A DNA stretch of 64,000 nucleotides from Omphalotus guepiniiformis (GCA_028554645.1 JAQOOI010000043.1:174263-238262), one strand, 5' to 3'; shown: positions 31,319 to 43,501, numbered from the stretch's first letter. Notes: generated by a model from the sequence alone, not told the origin. Program-made: numbers and translations.

Positions 31319-33310
31319 ATGACTGGTACTTATCCAAGGGTGGTTGTCATAGATGACACAGATCTTTCTAGGATTCAATATTCCCCTGCAAATGCTTTTA
31401 TCCTTGATATAAGCGGGCAATGGGATGTGTCAAGAGGTGGACCAGTTTATAATCAAACAGTTCATCACATTGTTGGGACAAACGGGACAGCAAGTTTCAC
31501 CTTCAATGGTAGGGAAATGATAATAAGCTCTATACAACTTTTTTCTTGCTGAATTTCTTCTAACAAGGTACTTATGCCTTTCTTACAATGGGATGGAGTG
31601 GCAGTGGTCAAACTTGGAATTGCCAAATTGACGGTATTGAGATACCATCTCAAGCTGGCAACAACACAGATCCCAGTAGTGCTACCAACATTCTTGGGTG
31701 TTATCCAGAGGATGATCTTACTGCAACTTTAGAGACACACACACTCACTGTTCAATTTGGATTTGCACCAGATGCACAGGAAAATGCTACAATTTGGCTG
31801 GATAGTTTTGAATATGCTCCACTTCCTTCAGATCCACTTGACCAGGTTGTGCTTAGAATTGATAGTAGAGATCCAGGGATAATATTGTCAGCTGGTGGTG
31901 AAGGTTGGACTCAAGGTGAGGGCCTTAATATGACAAGATCTGCCAATGCAAATTTGCAATTTGATTTTTATGGTGAGTGCCCTCAGTTCTAAGCTCCTTG
32001 AAACAACATATACTATTGCACCTTCATATAAGGAACATCCATTTCACTCTATTCTTACATTGGTGGAGGCCCTGGAGATTTCCTTCAGCAGAGCTCTGCC
32101 TACTATGCTGTTGACAATGATCTCACCAGCTTTGTGCTTCCCCAAACCCGCATCGATAAGAACGGCAACTACACAGCCATCTACAATGAACCAATGTTCA
32201 ACGCCTCAGGACTGAGTGTTGAGGAGCATCACATCGAGATTGGTCTTAATTCATCCACTTCTCAGTGGCTAGGTGTCGACTATTTCCTGGTTACTACCAA
32301 TCCCGTCACACACTCTGCCGGGAATAGTACAAGTCCTGACAACTCACCTGGGAACACTGCTCATGATAGCCATAGGAGCGCCATCGCAATAGGATGTGCA
32401 GTCAGCATCCCTGTCACTTTCATTGCCCTTGTCGTTGGTATAACCTACTACTACCTTCGCCGCAAAGCCAAGAAGAATCGAAGTTTCATACACAGGATAG
32501 AGCCGTTGGATTTCACAGGCATCAATGACAGTGGCTCGGCCAGGCTTGGACAGGGCTCGGGCTCATCAAAACTCAAGCCCGAGCCTTGAGCCCAAGCCCA
32601 GGGCTCAAAGCCTCGGGCTCGGGCTCAGGCCCCGGGCTCGCAGCAAAAAAAAACATATATGTTCTGTTGAATTAGCTGTACTGTAACATATCTAATTAAA
32701 CATATTATTCACCAAATACTTGACATTTATAAAAAATATACATAAATGCCCCAACTAATGACACCAGAGTGATTTAGGTTGCATCACGGACATTATGACA
32801 TACACGAGCCATGCTAGCAGGCAACCGAAAACCTGCCGAAATGTGTGACAGTGAGTAATAACTCTTCCTGGAGTGACATTGTGACTTACCTTAGCCAGAA
32901 ATAGTTCGTTTGAGTGCCGGATTTTCCGGATTTCCGGATACCTAGCAACTGGTATGAGCCCTGGGCCTAAGCCCCGGGCTCGGGCTTTCCAAAACCCAAG
33001 CCCGAGCCCTCAGCCCTCTCAAGCCCTAGGCTAGGGCCGGGCTGGGCTTGGTGAGCCCGGGGCCGGGCCGGGTCAGGCTTCAGGGCTTGAGCCCGGCCCT
33101 GCACATCACTACTCGACACCAATCTTTAATCATGCTGGGCGTATCAGAAGGGCTATGAAGAATGCACAGAGGACACCACTAATGGGTTCAGAACAGCGGC
33201 GTCAGGGCCAGATGGTTCAGAACAACGATAACGGCGTTCGAGAGTTGTCGTTATCCAATAGGGAGGCAAGCGAAAATGTTGGTCTACCTCCTAGTTATAC
33301 CGAAATTTGA
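31319..33310 (+). CDS. Type I membrane protein with PPxY tail, interrupted by an insertion
   Basis: Exons 31319-31508, 31568-31972 and 32033 to about 32525 join in frame. They encode a beta-rich extracellular region with several N-glycosylation sites, then one transmembrane helix (IAIGCAVSIPVTFIALVVGI) and a basic stop-transfer YYYLRRKAKK. This layout is common in Agaricomycete cell-surface proteins of unknown role. After DFTGIN a GC-rich insert of about 590 bp begins, and the frame stops in it at 32589. Immediately after the insert an open stretch from 33113 to the stop at 33308 encodes STPIFNHAGRIRR ... GLPPSYTEI, clearly the original cytoplasmic tail. As it stands the protein loses its PPxY tail. 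Confidence 0.75.
32526..33112. mobile_element. GC-rich MITE-like insertion with inverted arms
   Basis: About 590 bp. Both ends are made of GGGCTCGGGC / GCCCGAGCC phrases in opposite orientation, with an AT-rich middle (32640-32930). The right end reads GAGCCCGGCCCTG, and CAGGGCT phrases stand near the left end, reminiscent of hAT-type termini. Exact ends and a target duplication could not be fixed. It has no ORF. Placement inside a coding exon, with coding sequence on both sides, is the main evidence that it is an insertion. Confidence 0.65.
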
Positions 33311-34381
33311 CACATTTGTGCTTTGTTATTTGGTGTATTACTGGGTGTTGGCATCACGAAATATGAACGATATATTTAGTGTTGCACTTGCGCATCCTTA
33401 CATATCACGTCCGTCATCTTGTAAATACGAAACTAGGTTGTATATTGAAACGCACCAATTTCTACTCCTACGAATCAACAATATGAATATCGAGCTGTTC
33501 AGGAATGCAATGGCAGATTCATAAGTGACATCGGCCTATTAAAGAATGACTAGTAACGCATGCAATCGCAGACCGGCAACCAAGATCTCTCTACAGCCTG
33601 CAGCGCCGTTCTAGTGTTCAACGTTCAACTAACGCTCCTCCGTTAAGGTCTAGGGTCAGATTCATACATCTGGCTCTCGGTGACGCCTTCTATGACACGC
33701 GGTCCAGGGATCCGGTTCATTAAGATGAGATCCTCGATGCATTTTTAGGTTGGAGCTTAGCCAACAAGCGGGAAGCGCGAAAGCAAGCACGAACAAGGAG
33801 AGAAAGTCAATGGGGAGCGACGAAGATGGTACGTGCGAAAGCTGTAAACATGTATAAGCTTGAATGACGTGATCCCGTTTATTCCCCTCCGACCTCAATA
33901 CTCAGATTCACCGACTTCTATGATGCTGGTTTCATTGAAATCTTATTACACAGTACAAAGTTCCTCGCAACTTTCCCTGAAGAACAAGGCCCAATCCACC
34001 CCCCACGTCGCTATACGGAGTCGATTATGCTTAAGCGAGTTGAAGACACCTACGCCACTGTGGAAGAAGGAAGGGAAGTACTTAGTGCATGCGGAGGTGC
34101 TGTGCAGACTCGGAGGTGGCTAACATGAGATATTCTAGAGCCCGTACCCCGTCATGTGCTAGTACAAGGAAGCCTCGTTGTGTGTACGCCAAGCATGTAC
34201 TCGTTCTCGGATTCCACAGTGGGTACCAGTACCTTACTATCAAGTCTCGACCGTTCCGAGATAGCTTTTAAGACCCTTTTCCCAAGCTCAAAGCACGAGC
34301 TATATTTAAGAAACCTCATTATTCGAGTTCTTTCGTTAACATTTCTCATTGAAAACATACTAGCCTTCTGTCCAGTGCACA
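33311..34381. other. Intergenic; no gene recognised
   Basis: About 1.07 kb between the membrane-protein tail and the hydrolase start. Overlapping short ORFs at 33860-34382 on both strands have no family resemblance. Confidence 0.5.
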
Positions 34382-35716
34382 ATGTCGACAGCAGTTGCGC
34401 TCGACGAATCGAAACCCGGTAAACTCTCCGTGACTGGGTACCTGAAGATGATATTCAGCGTGTTACAGATGCGTGAGTCCTCCTTACAGGCAAGGCGCTC
34501 ACCATTCAAACATTTCCTTTCAATGCAGCTCTATACCTCACTTACGAGGTTTTAGCATCTCCTTTCGTCCGGCGTAGCAAAAAGAAACCACTGAAGCGCA
34601 TCCTGAGCGATGCACTTGTCAGACACTCCTACACGTGCATGGACGTTGCTAGCCTTCGGCGCGTCCAGAGTACTTCGGTTGATGTCTATAAAGCTTGGGC
34701 AAAGAAGCGTGACCTAGATACGTTGATAGAAGAACTTCCGTTCGGCGGCAAGTTGTTGTGGATCGGTCCGAAGCGGATGGATAATGTGGTTCTATTCATT
34801 CACGGTGAGTCTGTAAGTCGACCTCTTTTACCTAGTCTGGGTCGTCTAATGTCTTGAGCAACACGTTGATAGGTGGAGGGTTCATTTTTTCTCTGCATGA
34901 TGCATCAGTCTCGTTCTGGCGATGGGTTCAAGTAGAATTGGAGAAGAAAGACTTACCTGTTGGTATCGCGATAATGTCATACTGTATGTTAACCCATCAA
35001 AATCTTACCCCGTAAACCCTCCTGACATCAAGTTTAATACCATAGCTCTCATACCGGCTGTCGCATTCCCAACCCAATTACAACAAGCAACAGCAGCAAT
35101 CTCATACCTTCTCGAGCGTGGTGTCCAACCATCAAACCTCCAACTCGCAGGGGACTCAGCAGGAGCGAACATAGTCTCTCAAATCTTGTCACATCTTCTC
35201 CACCCAGTGCCCTCCATCCCACCTATCGTTCTTCCCCCAAACACACGCCTAAGGGGCGCATACATGATGTCTCCGTGGATCTCTCATTTCTGCCCACAGG
35301 AAAACCACTCCAACTCCGACTGCAACTCCTCTTTCATGCTCAACAACCACTTAGACATCGCTCCAGGAGACGTCTTCCACCAATGCGGGACCTTCGTTCT
35401 TCAAGCCATCCCCGACTCGCAATTCATGAAGTACGTTGAGCCGATCACAGCGCCAGATGGGTGGTACGATGGTCTTGAAAACTTCGTTGACCGTGTGCTT
35501 GTTACAACAGGCGAATGGGAGGGTCTACGAGATTCAAGTGTGGTTTTCTTTGAGAAATTCATCAAGCCTTTTCATAGGAATGCCGAGTTGGTTGTGCAGG
35601 ATAGAGGTGTACATGATGATCCGTTTTATGAGTTGGTGTTGGCAGAAAAACCTTTCTGTAGTAATACTTTGGGTCCGAGGATACTTGAATGGGCTAGGGA
35701 AGGATTTGAAGCGTAA
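34382..35716 (+). CDS. Alpha/beta hydrolase (fold-3 / steryl-acetyl hydrolase-like)
   Basis: Exons 34382-34472, 34529-34804, 34873-34983 and 35046-35716 join in frame to 382 residues. The oxyanion motif H122-G-G-G and the nucleophile elbow G195-D-S197-A-G identify the hormone-sensitive-lipase-like (alpha/beta hydrolase 3) family. A downstream His in GVHDDP and an Asp/Glu-rich region near TTGEWEGLRD would complete the triad. The N-terminus has a short hydrophobic segment (about residues 20-42) that may anchor it to the ER, as in yeast Say1, which deacetylates sterols. The substrate here is unknown. No disruption seen. Confidence 0.88.
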
Positions 35717-35815
35717 TAAGATCTTTGTTGGGTTGCATATAAAATGAACTGGGTGAAAGTACGGATGGAATGAACCTGGAATGAACCCCGTAAACACGTC
35801 TGACTTTGCTGTTTA

Positions 35816-35861
35816 GGGCCGGTCTTCGCACCGGTCCGCCATGCCCGCGTGTTAGCGGCAT
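35816..35861. other. Two adjacent small hairpins downstream of the hydrolase
   Basis: 35816-35837 folds into an 8-bp GC-rich stem with a CTTCGC loop. 35841-35861 has a 5-bp ATGCC/GGCAT stem. They may be part of a transcript 3' end or a small RNA. No known RNA family is recognised. Confidence 0.3.
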
Positions 35862-36402
35862 CTTCTTCGTGGCACTTCAGTTCGACCAGTTCAAGAGTAC
35901 TCTCGAATTACTTCTTCTAAAAAGCAGAGTCTTTTCCCCTACAAAGTCGAACCGTGAATAACACAACCAGGACAAACCTCAGGAAGGAGCTAGTCAGTGG
36001 TCTCGAAGATGCCGTGAACATGTACCTATCTATCGAAGCAGCCAAGGTGAGTCAGTTCATGTCATGCTTTCGAAGACCTACAGTATTTCAATACTGATGC
36101 CATTCAGCCGCTCTATCATAAGTACAAGCATCCCACCAATGTTATACAGTATACATGGAATAAGCTCAAAGTTCAAACCCACGAGTACTTAATTATAACG
36201 TACTTATGTACAAGCTCCGGCACAGCACCTTTGCGATATCGCTGCTTGCCCTGAACCTTCCTCTTCCCTGCATACTCTCCTTCACGCCTGGACGACATCG
36301 GATCCTGGCCATACCACGAGTCGCGCAGTACACTACTACCTTTAGAAAGTGTCCGAGTCTCGCTACGCTGTCTTCTCACGCCCCTTTATCGAAAGTGCAA
36401 GC
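35862..36402. other. Intergenic; possible coding remnant
   Basis: Around 35955-36140 a short open stretch with GT..AG boundaries (NLRKELVSGLEDAVNMYLS-type translation) could be a gene fragment, but it has no start codon and no recognisable family. The rest is the upstream region of the next gene. Confidence 0.3.
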
Positions 36403-38621
36403 ATGGCCGAATCCAAGAGCGTTGACGACTTGACGATGCTGACGATGAACATAACACTCCCAAGTGCAGTGATCCAAGACCTTCTTCGAATCCAGGCTGA
36501 GGAGCTCATGCGCGCGCAAGATAATTTAAGGGAAGCATTGGTACGCCACATTTTCATTTGTGTGGAATTCAGTGATCAGGCCGGGCTCAAAGGGCTAGTG
36601 CGAGTCACGATTCACTAGAGCATCATCATTCCTACTGAAATCAGTGAAGGACTCGGATCCGATGATTGACTGATCAAAGGAAACTTGTGTTTGCTTCACA
36701 GGCGTCTATAGAGCGATTGAAGGAAGTACGAAAAGAGATGCACAAAAAAATCTTCGAAAACGCCAAAGCGGATATATGCAAGAGGGAAGAACTGTCTATT
36801 CGTATCGTTGAGCTTACGTATGAGTTGAGGGAGGTTCGGGAAGATGTGAGTCGTCAATTTCATAGCTTTATCCATCTCCGTCCAATGTCCGATGTCTGTC
36901 TCCCTCGAGTTACACGTCTAATCACCGGGGGGCTACATATATCGTCCACTGTCAGACGTATTGGGGACACGGGGCTTTGTTGCAGCAGAGCACGAGCTAA
37001 TAACGTATCTGTTTTACTTCCCTACATAGGTCGAGCGTATGCATGCATCCGAAAAACGAATGAAGGATGAGCTTGAACTACGGAAGAGAGAGAATGAGGA
37101 GCTACGAACTATGAACTCCCAGCTTGAGAAGAACTTGAAAGATGTTCAGAAGGACCTGAAAGATGCTCAAACGTTGTCAGAGTCAGAGGTACGTATGCGT
37201 AGTACATCTTCTTCACTTCCAAGTCGCCCCCCCACAAATCCTCACCTCGCTGACCTCTCCACTGGGCAGGTTATTCCTGATCATCTCCCCCCATTCTCAA
37301 AACAAACCGATACAACGCCACAAACACAACTCTCCGCGAAACTCGAACTAGAGCTTCGCAGTCTAAGATCACAAAACGTATCCCTTTATCATCGTATCGC
37401 CACGCTGCGTAAAGCTCTTGAGATGGTCAACTTTTGCGAGTTCACGCCGACACCGCCAGGACGAGATGAATTCAATGTGAATGTGGCGGGTACAACGGGT
37501 GAAGGGTGCGAGTCGATAGCGATATGTGCTGGTAATAGCAAGACATCTGGATTTCAAGAGAAAGATCATATCGATATTGTTGAATTCGAAATCTCGGAAG
37601 TTTCGGATGTGGATGATGCGAAGGTTGCCGTTGAGTACGATGTTTCGGGTATGACAGAAGATGCTGAGTCTGAGGTGCCGGTGAGCCACTGACTGCAATC
37701 TATCATGGAGTGGATAGTATACTGATGTATGTGTGTTTGCGGAACTTAGGACGATATCCCAAGCGAAGATGGTAGCGTCACTGATTCGAGTCCGAATCCG
37801 GATCCTGAGAGTCCCACGGCCCTGGAGTTCCAGCATCCAGACGACTTCGCTCGCATGACTTTATGGCCGTTCTGTACAGGCAACTCGTCCTCGCCGAAGA
37901 AATGCTGTAAGATTCTAAGGAAGAGTTATCTACGGGTAAGTGAATCAGTCCCTGCTGCTGTTTCTCTCAGCCTCGGGCCTCAAGCCACGGGAAGGCTCTT
38001 TTATCATCATCATTATCTTGAAAATAGGGAAAGCTGACAACCAATCTCTGATTCCAACAGCCCTTAAACCTCTCTCCGATAATGACCGACAATTTTGTAC
38101 TTGACATGAGCGACCGACGACAAGGGTTTCTTGTTTGTCCTATCCATGAGATGTACATCAATGTCAAGAAGAAGAGTGTGGTCAACAGCGATACAAAACC
38201 ACACAGGTTGTTCAGCCAGTTCGGTGTTCAACCGTGGCAAGGGGAGTTGATTCTTCAACGAGGTGTGGATTCGTTCTATTTAGGGACGTATCAGACGTCG
38301 GGCTCCTCGCTCCTATCAGCGTGGGAGGTCAGTTCGTTACCTACAAAGGTATGTTAGATCTGTGAATGTTCGTGCAAATTGAATTGACACGAGTTCTGCA
38401 TTCTCTAGGTGAAGGACTCTTTATACGCGTTAGTACAAACAAAAAAATGCGCTCGAAGGCCACATGTACATGGTCTTAGTCAAAATGCGCGTACTGAACG
38501 AATGATACTGGAAAGATGTCATTTTGCGAGGATCACGTTTACTTTGGTTGGATACAATTTCATCGCGTATGATGGACTTGTGAACGCTGCTCGGTCAAAA
38601 GGCTGGGCTGCCAAATTGTGA
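36403..38621 (+). CDS. Coiled-coil protein with C-terminal FYLGTY domain, paralogue 1
   Basis: Seven exons (36403-36540, 36702-36845, 37030-37188, 37270-37680, 37750-37935, 38061-38348, 38409-38621) give 512 residues, and all six introns are phase 0. The N-terminus has LPSAVIQDLLRIQAEEL, followed by about 120 residues of heptad-rich coiled coil (KRENEELRTMNSQLEK). An acidic middle follows, then a C-terminal domain with FGVQPWQGELI, FYLGTYQT and a final exon around ARITFTLVGYN. The domain resembles uncharacterised basidiomycete proteins (perhaps the DUF6697 type, from memory, not verified). A second, shorter member lies at 54824-56080 on the other strand. Molecular function unknown. Confidence 0.8.
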
Positions 38622-38766
38622 ATAGCTTTGTACTGATATATGGTGATTGGTTTGTACAGTATCATGATCGATGAAGACGTATGTAGAGAATGTAATGTAC
38701 ACGGACAATTGAATCAAGGTCTATTCATTGCGGTTATCAATCTGGATTCCCAAGGCTCCTCATCTG
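38622..38766. other. Short spacer between convergent genes
   Basis: Only about 145 bp separate the stop codons of the FYLGTY gene and the membrane-protein gene on the minus strand. Confidence 0.6.
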
Positions 38767-40800
38767 TCAATCACTTTCGTACGTTGGAGGGGGATCACGC
38801 GCGCTGTCCAGAGAATCAGAATCGCCACCAGCGGCGGTAGGGAAGTTATAGGGTGAAGAGGAGAATGACTTGGAGCCTGGTTGGTTGCTGTTACTGTTAC
38901 TGTCGCTATTGCTCCGAGTCCTCCGAGTAACACCAGTATCCACAACGAGATCATTCTTCGAGGTTAATATGTGATCGTTGTTCGATTGGAACTGCCCTTG
39001 ATGTGGTACTAGGGCTTGAGCATGATTATCTTTAGAGTCCGACACAGTCAATCCGAAATTGTTCCTTCATGTACAATCGTAACTCACCTTCAAGATCATC
39101 ATGATTCTTCTCGTGTATGGCAGTAGAGGTAGAGTTTCTCGGGTTACCACAGATGACGATGACCGAATCCAGTGCTGAGTCTTCCGGTGAGGCATTACCA
39201 TCTGACCTCTTTTGCGTATCGGTACCCGGAGCCGACGTCTGAAGCCCAGGGCTGGCGTAGATTGACCCTCGACGAGACAGACTCTTTAGATCATGCGAGT
39301 CGTCAGCGTTTCCTGGGCCTGGGAGCACTGACTCAACTCCAACAGGATAGTCATCGTGAGCCTCGTATTGCCCTCTAGAGCCTGCACCGTGAGATACTCT
39401 AGAAAATGGAAAAGGAACAACTCTGGATCGTCGAAGACGCTTGTAGCACCGGTGACGAAGGAGATATATACCCAAGAGAGCTGCGATGAAGAGAACTACT
39501 GCCCCGCTTATGATTCCTGCCAAGAGACGAGTGTGTCGAGACTTGTTGCTGCTACTTCCTTCGTTGTTGGTAGGAGTAGAAGATGCTTGTGCAGTCATCA
39601 GTGCAGTGCTAGTACCGGACCACGAGGATTTAATTTCCATGGGAGGATCTAAACTTGAGGAGGACGTGGCGAAGGCGTCGGAGGCACTGGAACTTAGAAC
39701 ATAAATCAAGGTCATACATGGAGGATGCAAGGTATTGAAAGAGTACCTCGGGATAGGGAGACTGATAGTGATACTGATAGTCAAAAAAGGTCATACATGG
39801 AGGATGCAAGGTATTGAAAGAGTACCTCGGGATAGGGGGACTGACAGTGATACTGATAGTCAAAAAACTGGTACTAAACCGCGAAGTCCCGAGAGAGGTG
39901 CTAGAAGAAGACACTGAGACGTAGTATGTTTTCCTGATCAGTTATGACTCGTTATTGGAGGTGAGGTAGTGGTTTGAGCTTACTTGAATGAGCGAAGACA
40001 GAAGATATGAGTCGAGATTAAAGACAGGGAACACTCAGTCTTCAAAGACTAGTACACCGAGATACCAGGTACGTACCTAGTTGTAGACTGGGATTCCGAC
40101 CTGGTGCTTGACAAAAATTCGGAACTAGCCAAACCTGAAACGATTAAAATGTTTCTGTATAAAGCCGCTGGAGAGCTACATCGTAACAAGCATCAATCGA
40201 AACCACCCTTTCACACACTGATTGCGTACCCACTTCGAGGTTCCAGCCTCAAGCAAATACGTTCTAGAAATACAAAGGCGTCAGCCTCGTCTCATTCCAA
40301 CGACGAATATGACTCAAAACAACCCTCATAATACAACACGCACCCAGGAGAATCCACGGTTTCCTTGAATATACCCGATATATCTTCGTCGCGTGATATT
40401 GACTCTGAAGCGAGCACTTTCTGATTTCCAGAGACAGTGATGTCTACGAGCTGAAGTAGAATATTTGGAGGATCTGAATCATCTGTGTTATATATCGCTT
40501 TGATGGTGACCGGTGGAGGGCCCTCTGGACTATCAAGGTGGACTTGGAAGGGTGATGCAGAGAGCGCTATGCAGATCGTGAACGCCGCGCTGTTCGATAG
40601 TGCAGAAGACAGACAGTGACGGTAGTTTCGATGTGTTGCGATGTAAGCATCTAACCTCGAATTCATATAGGTGCTCACATGAAACGAAGATTGTGCAACA
40701 TGACCCGCACTTGCTGCCAGTAGGCTAAAAAAGAACGGGGAGTCGGAAAATTTTGGCAGCGGCCCTGGCCGATGGCATTGAACTACGTTGAAGAAGGGCC
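38767..40800 (-). CDS. Type I membrane protein with PPxY tail (5' end approximate)
   Basis: The 3' exons are clear: 39913-39826, 39692-39088 and 39029-38767. They encode a Ser/Thr-rich stalk, one transmembrane helix (LLAGIISGAVVLFIAALLGIYLL) with a basic stop-transfer, and a cytoplasmic tail ending PPPTYESD. Upstream pieces on the same strand (about 40800-39984, including an open beta-rich stretch at 40600-40330 with HLDSPEGPPP) look like the extracellular domain. I could not settle the start codon or the first introns, so the 5' boundary is a guess. The layout matches the protein at 31319, with different sequence. PPxY tails bind WW domains, for example those of Rsp5-type ubiquitin ligases. 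Confidence 0.65.
39710..39866. repeat. 79-bp tandem duplication covering an intron donor site
   Basis: The 79-bp unit beginning GGTCATACATGGAGGATGCA occurs at 39710 and again at 39789 with only a few differences. It includes the 5' splice site (CCGAG/GTACTC in the transcript), so the intron has two donor copies. Only the distal one (39825) keeps the reading frame, because 79 is not a multiple of three. Confidence 0.85.
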
Positions 40801-41520
40801 AGTCTGAATATGTCACAATGTATTAGAAGGCTGTTCTGTGCAATGTATGTATGTATCAGAAATTTTCATCATCTTCTCAGCCTCACACCTAAAATCATAA
40901 CACCGTTCCCTAGCACACGGCGATGGAGACGAATGTCGCAAACTGGTCAGTTGGGGCTTCGGAATGGTAATACTTGTCCATCGAGAGCCAGAGCTTTGGT
41001 GAGACTAAATCGCAATTGAGATTGAAAAAGACCCTCCCAGATTCTCTACTAGGACGGCGACCAAGAATACTGAAGTTGGCCAGTTGCCAGCTGCACTTTT
41101 GTTGAGCTTGATGCATTGAATGCATATGATGTGCAATGGAGGTGCAATGGAGGGTCCCGGTCATCGTCGGCCCAGTGTCGGCCTAATATAAGGATTTCGG
41201 AGATTTCGGCAATAAACGTGACGAGGATGTATGTTACGTAACAAGATCTAGGCTTTTTCAGTTTAACTTTCAGAACGCAAAAACAAACTGGATCTCATAC
41301 CACAGACTGAGAAGATACATACACGAATCACCGTGACTCAGACAAAGCAGACGGAAAACGTACAAAAAGAAATACACGATACAAAATATCAAGAACGACA
41401 GAAGAAACTAGTACGAAAGGCCATAACAACCCTCTACCTCTCCTCCTATATCATCCGCTCCCCTCTCAAAATCCCCAAGCCCCTCCATCAAGTCCCCGTT
41501 CGTGTCGTGCTCCGCGAACC
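40801..41520. other. Intergenic; no gene recognised
   Basis: About 720 bp upstream of the minus-strand membrane protein and downstream of the Ifi6/27-like gene. Only short overlapping ORFs. Confidence 0.5.
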
Positions 41521-42910
41521 TCAAAGACGCTTGCGAGATCCTAACGAGTGACATTCGTCTTCCGAATCACGACGCGCGTCCAAGTCTGTACCAGAACCCG
41601 ATCCTGAAATCTCAGGATCTTCCGAGTCAGACTCCGAACTCGACATCGGACTTTCCCCCGCTTGGCCGCCTGCTCGTAAAGTCTTCCGTTTATTCGATAG
41701 AGCCACGAGAGATCTAGAGGACCGACGCAAAGTCTCCCCCAATGCTCGTAAGAATCTCGGGTCGTTCCTTAGGGAAGAAACAAGGTAACCACCAGCAGCA
41801 GTTGATGAACCTGCTAGGATTATCCCGATTACAGATGGGGAGATGTATGTCATTGTGAATGATTGTAGGATGGAGAATATACCCGTTGTCCAGGCTCCGT
41901 ATACGGCGGATTGGATTGATGCCGCGAGGCTACCTGCCAGGGATGACCATGAGATTTCGAATCGAGACACTGACGAAGGGTATTTTGTTATGTGGAATTA
42001 AAGTACGTACCAGCTACAGGTCCCGTGGCACTCCAACCAGCAATATTCAACAACGCAGCTGACACTGCAGGTAAAATCACACTAGCTCCAGCTACAAGTA
42101 ACGCTGCACCAATCGCAGCTGTTATATAGGGATGTTCCTCTCGGAAGAGGTTAACGCTTTCATGTAGATGTTCAATGAGTTTCTGGGTGTCTTTTAGGAA
42201 GGGGTCTATGTTCCTGACGAGGTACATCCTGTCGACGATTGTCTTGCTGAGCGAGTAGATGAGGTCGTTATTGTTCATGGCGAACTCCTGTGCAGCGACA
42301 TTGATCTTCACGTCGCTTATAGTATCGTGATTCGCCAAAGCCTCGGACTCGGTGTACTCGTTGGAATCGCGCTTAAGGTTGGAATCGGGGGAAGCTAGTA
42401 TGGAGGGAACGTTTTTCGATTCGGTGTACTCGTCGGAATCGCCTTTAGAGGTGGAGTTGAGGCTGGAAGAAGCTGGTACGACATTTTCGGAAGGAACCTT
42501 CAAGTTCTTTGACATATTGTTTGTGATGAAATTCTCAAAACCCTGCGCGGTATTCTCTGCTGCGGGTACTACACTATGATTCCAGAAATCTCCTAGAACG
42601 TTGGTTGTATGCCCAATTGCAGGTTTGATAGTATTCGTGCCGAGGTTGATTGCGGATTCTCCAACACCTTTAGCGGCTTCAATGACGGCGTTTAGTAACG
42701 GACAACTTCAAGACGCGCGAATGAACAAGAACAACTTACCTATTGGAATTTGAACCCATGCGTGGGCTATGGATAATTGACCTTTTTGTTAGCTCGTACT
42801 TTCAGAAAGGGTGGTAGTATCGCCAACTCACCAGTGATATTCTGTGCACCCTGGACGAATCCATTCCACTTTTCACCCAGTCTCGAGGGACGCTCTTGTG
42901 TATCGTTCAT
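41521..42910 (-). CDS. Ifi6/Ifi27 (ISG12)-like membrane protein
   Basis: Exons 42910-42832, 42766-42740, 42676-42011 and 41933-41521 join in frame to 394 residues. Residues about 219-310 are glycine/alanine-rich hydrophobic helices with the order AAIGAALLVAG ... LLNIAGWSATGPVAGSLAA-IQSAVYG. This is the pattern of the Ifi-6-16 family, whose animal members are interferon-induced mitochondrial or ER membrane proteins. The N-terminal part is amphipathic and the C-terminus is Ser/Asp-rich and disordered. Fungal members are known as domain hits, but their role is not established. The second intron needs a weak acceptor (CATTGAAG). No interruption seen. Confidence 0.75.
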
Positions 42911-43501
42911 CACCGGTTTAAAGCCTCGTGTCTGATAAGGCGAGATATTCGGAATTCGTAGAGGTTAGGGCGAGCCTGAGTAGGCGAAAGAAAAAGAATG
43001 AATTCGGTGAGAACCACTAATTGAGCGTTGCTGTGAGTGACTAGGTTATATCAAAGTTGAAAGATATTCAAGGTAGCTGAGACTCGGAAGTGTATGAAGA
43101 AATCGAAGGAAGTGGGGAAGGTTGCCACGAGCCTGATGCTTGCATGGTTTATATATGCAACTTGGCGCCTACAAGAGTCACGTAAAAGTTGTCGAAGTGC
43201 ATTAATAGCTTCAAGCGCCGGGCAGCGGTCGCAGGCATTACCAAAGTGGCCATTGAATTGTGAATTTCAAGTTATACGTATAGAGCTTGAGTGACTCGGA
43301 ATCGAATCTGCCTTTCCCTTGACGCGCGCGACCACATTTTTCATCTCAACGCTCAGTTCCAGGTTACGTTCAGTGCTGACAAAGTACGGGGCTTATGAAA
43401 AGGATGCGGTGCTGAAATTAAGGTTCAGAACTATCCAAACTACCGCCATTCGTTTCTGGCAGGTTGTATTGCGATGGGGCTCCTGTGGCTGCATCTGCAC
43501 T
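42911..43501. other. Intergenic; no gene recognised
   Basis: About 590 bp holding the upstream region of the Ifi6/27-like gene and the downstream side of the dehydrogenase. No ORF of note. Confidence 0.5.
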
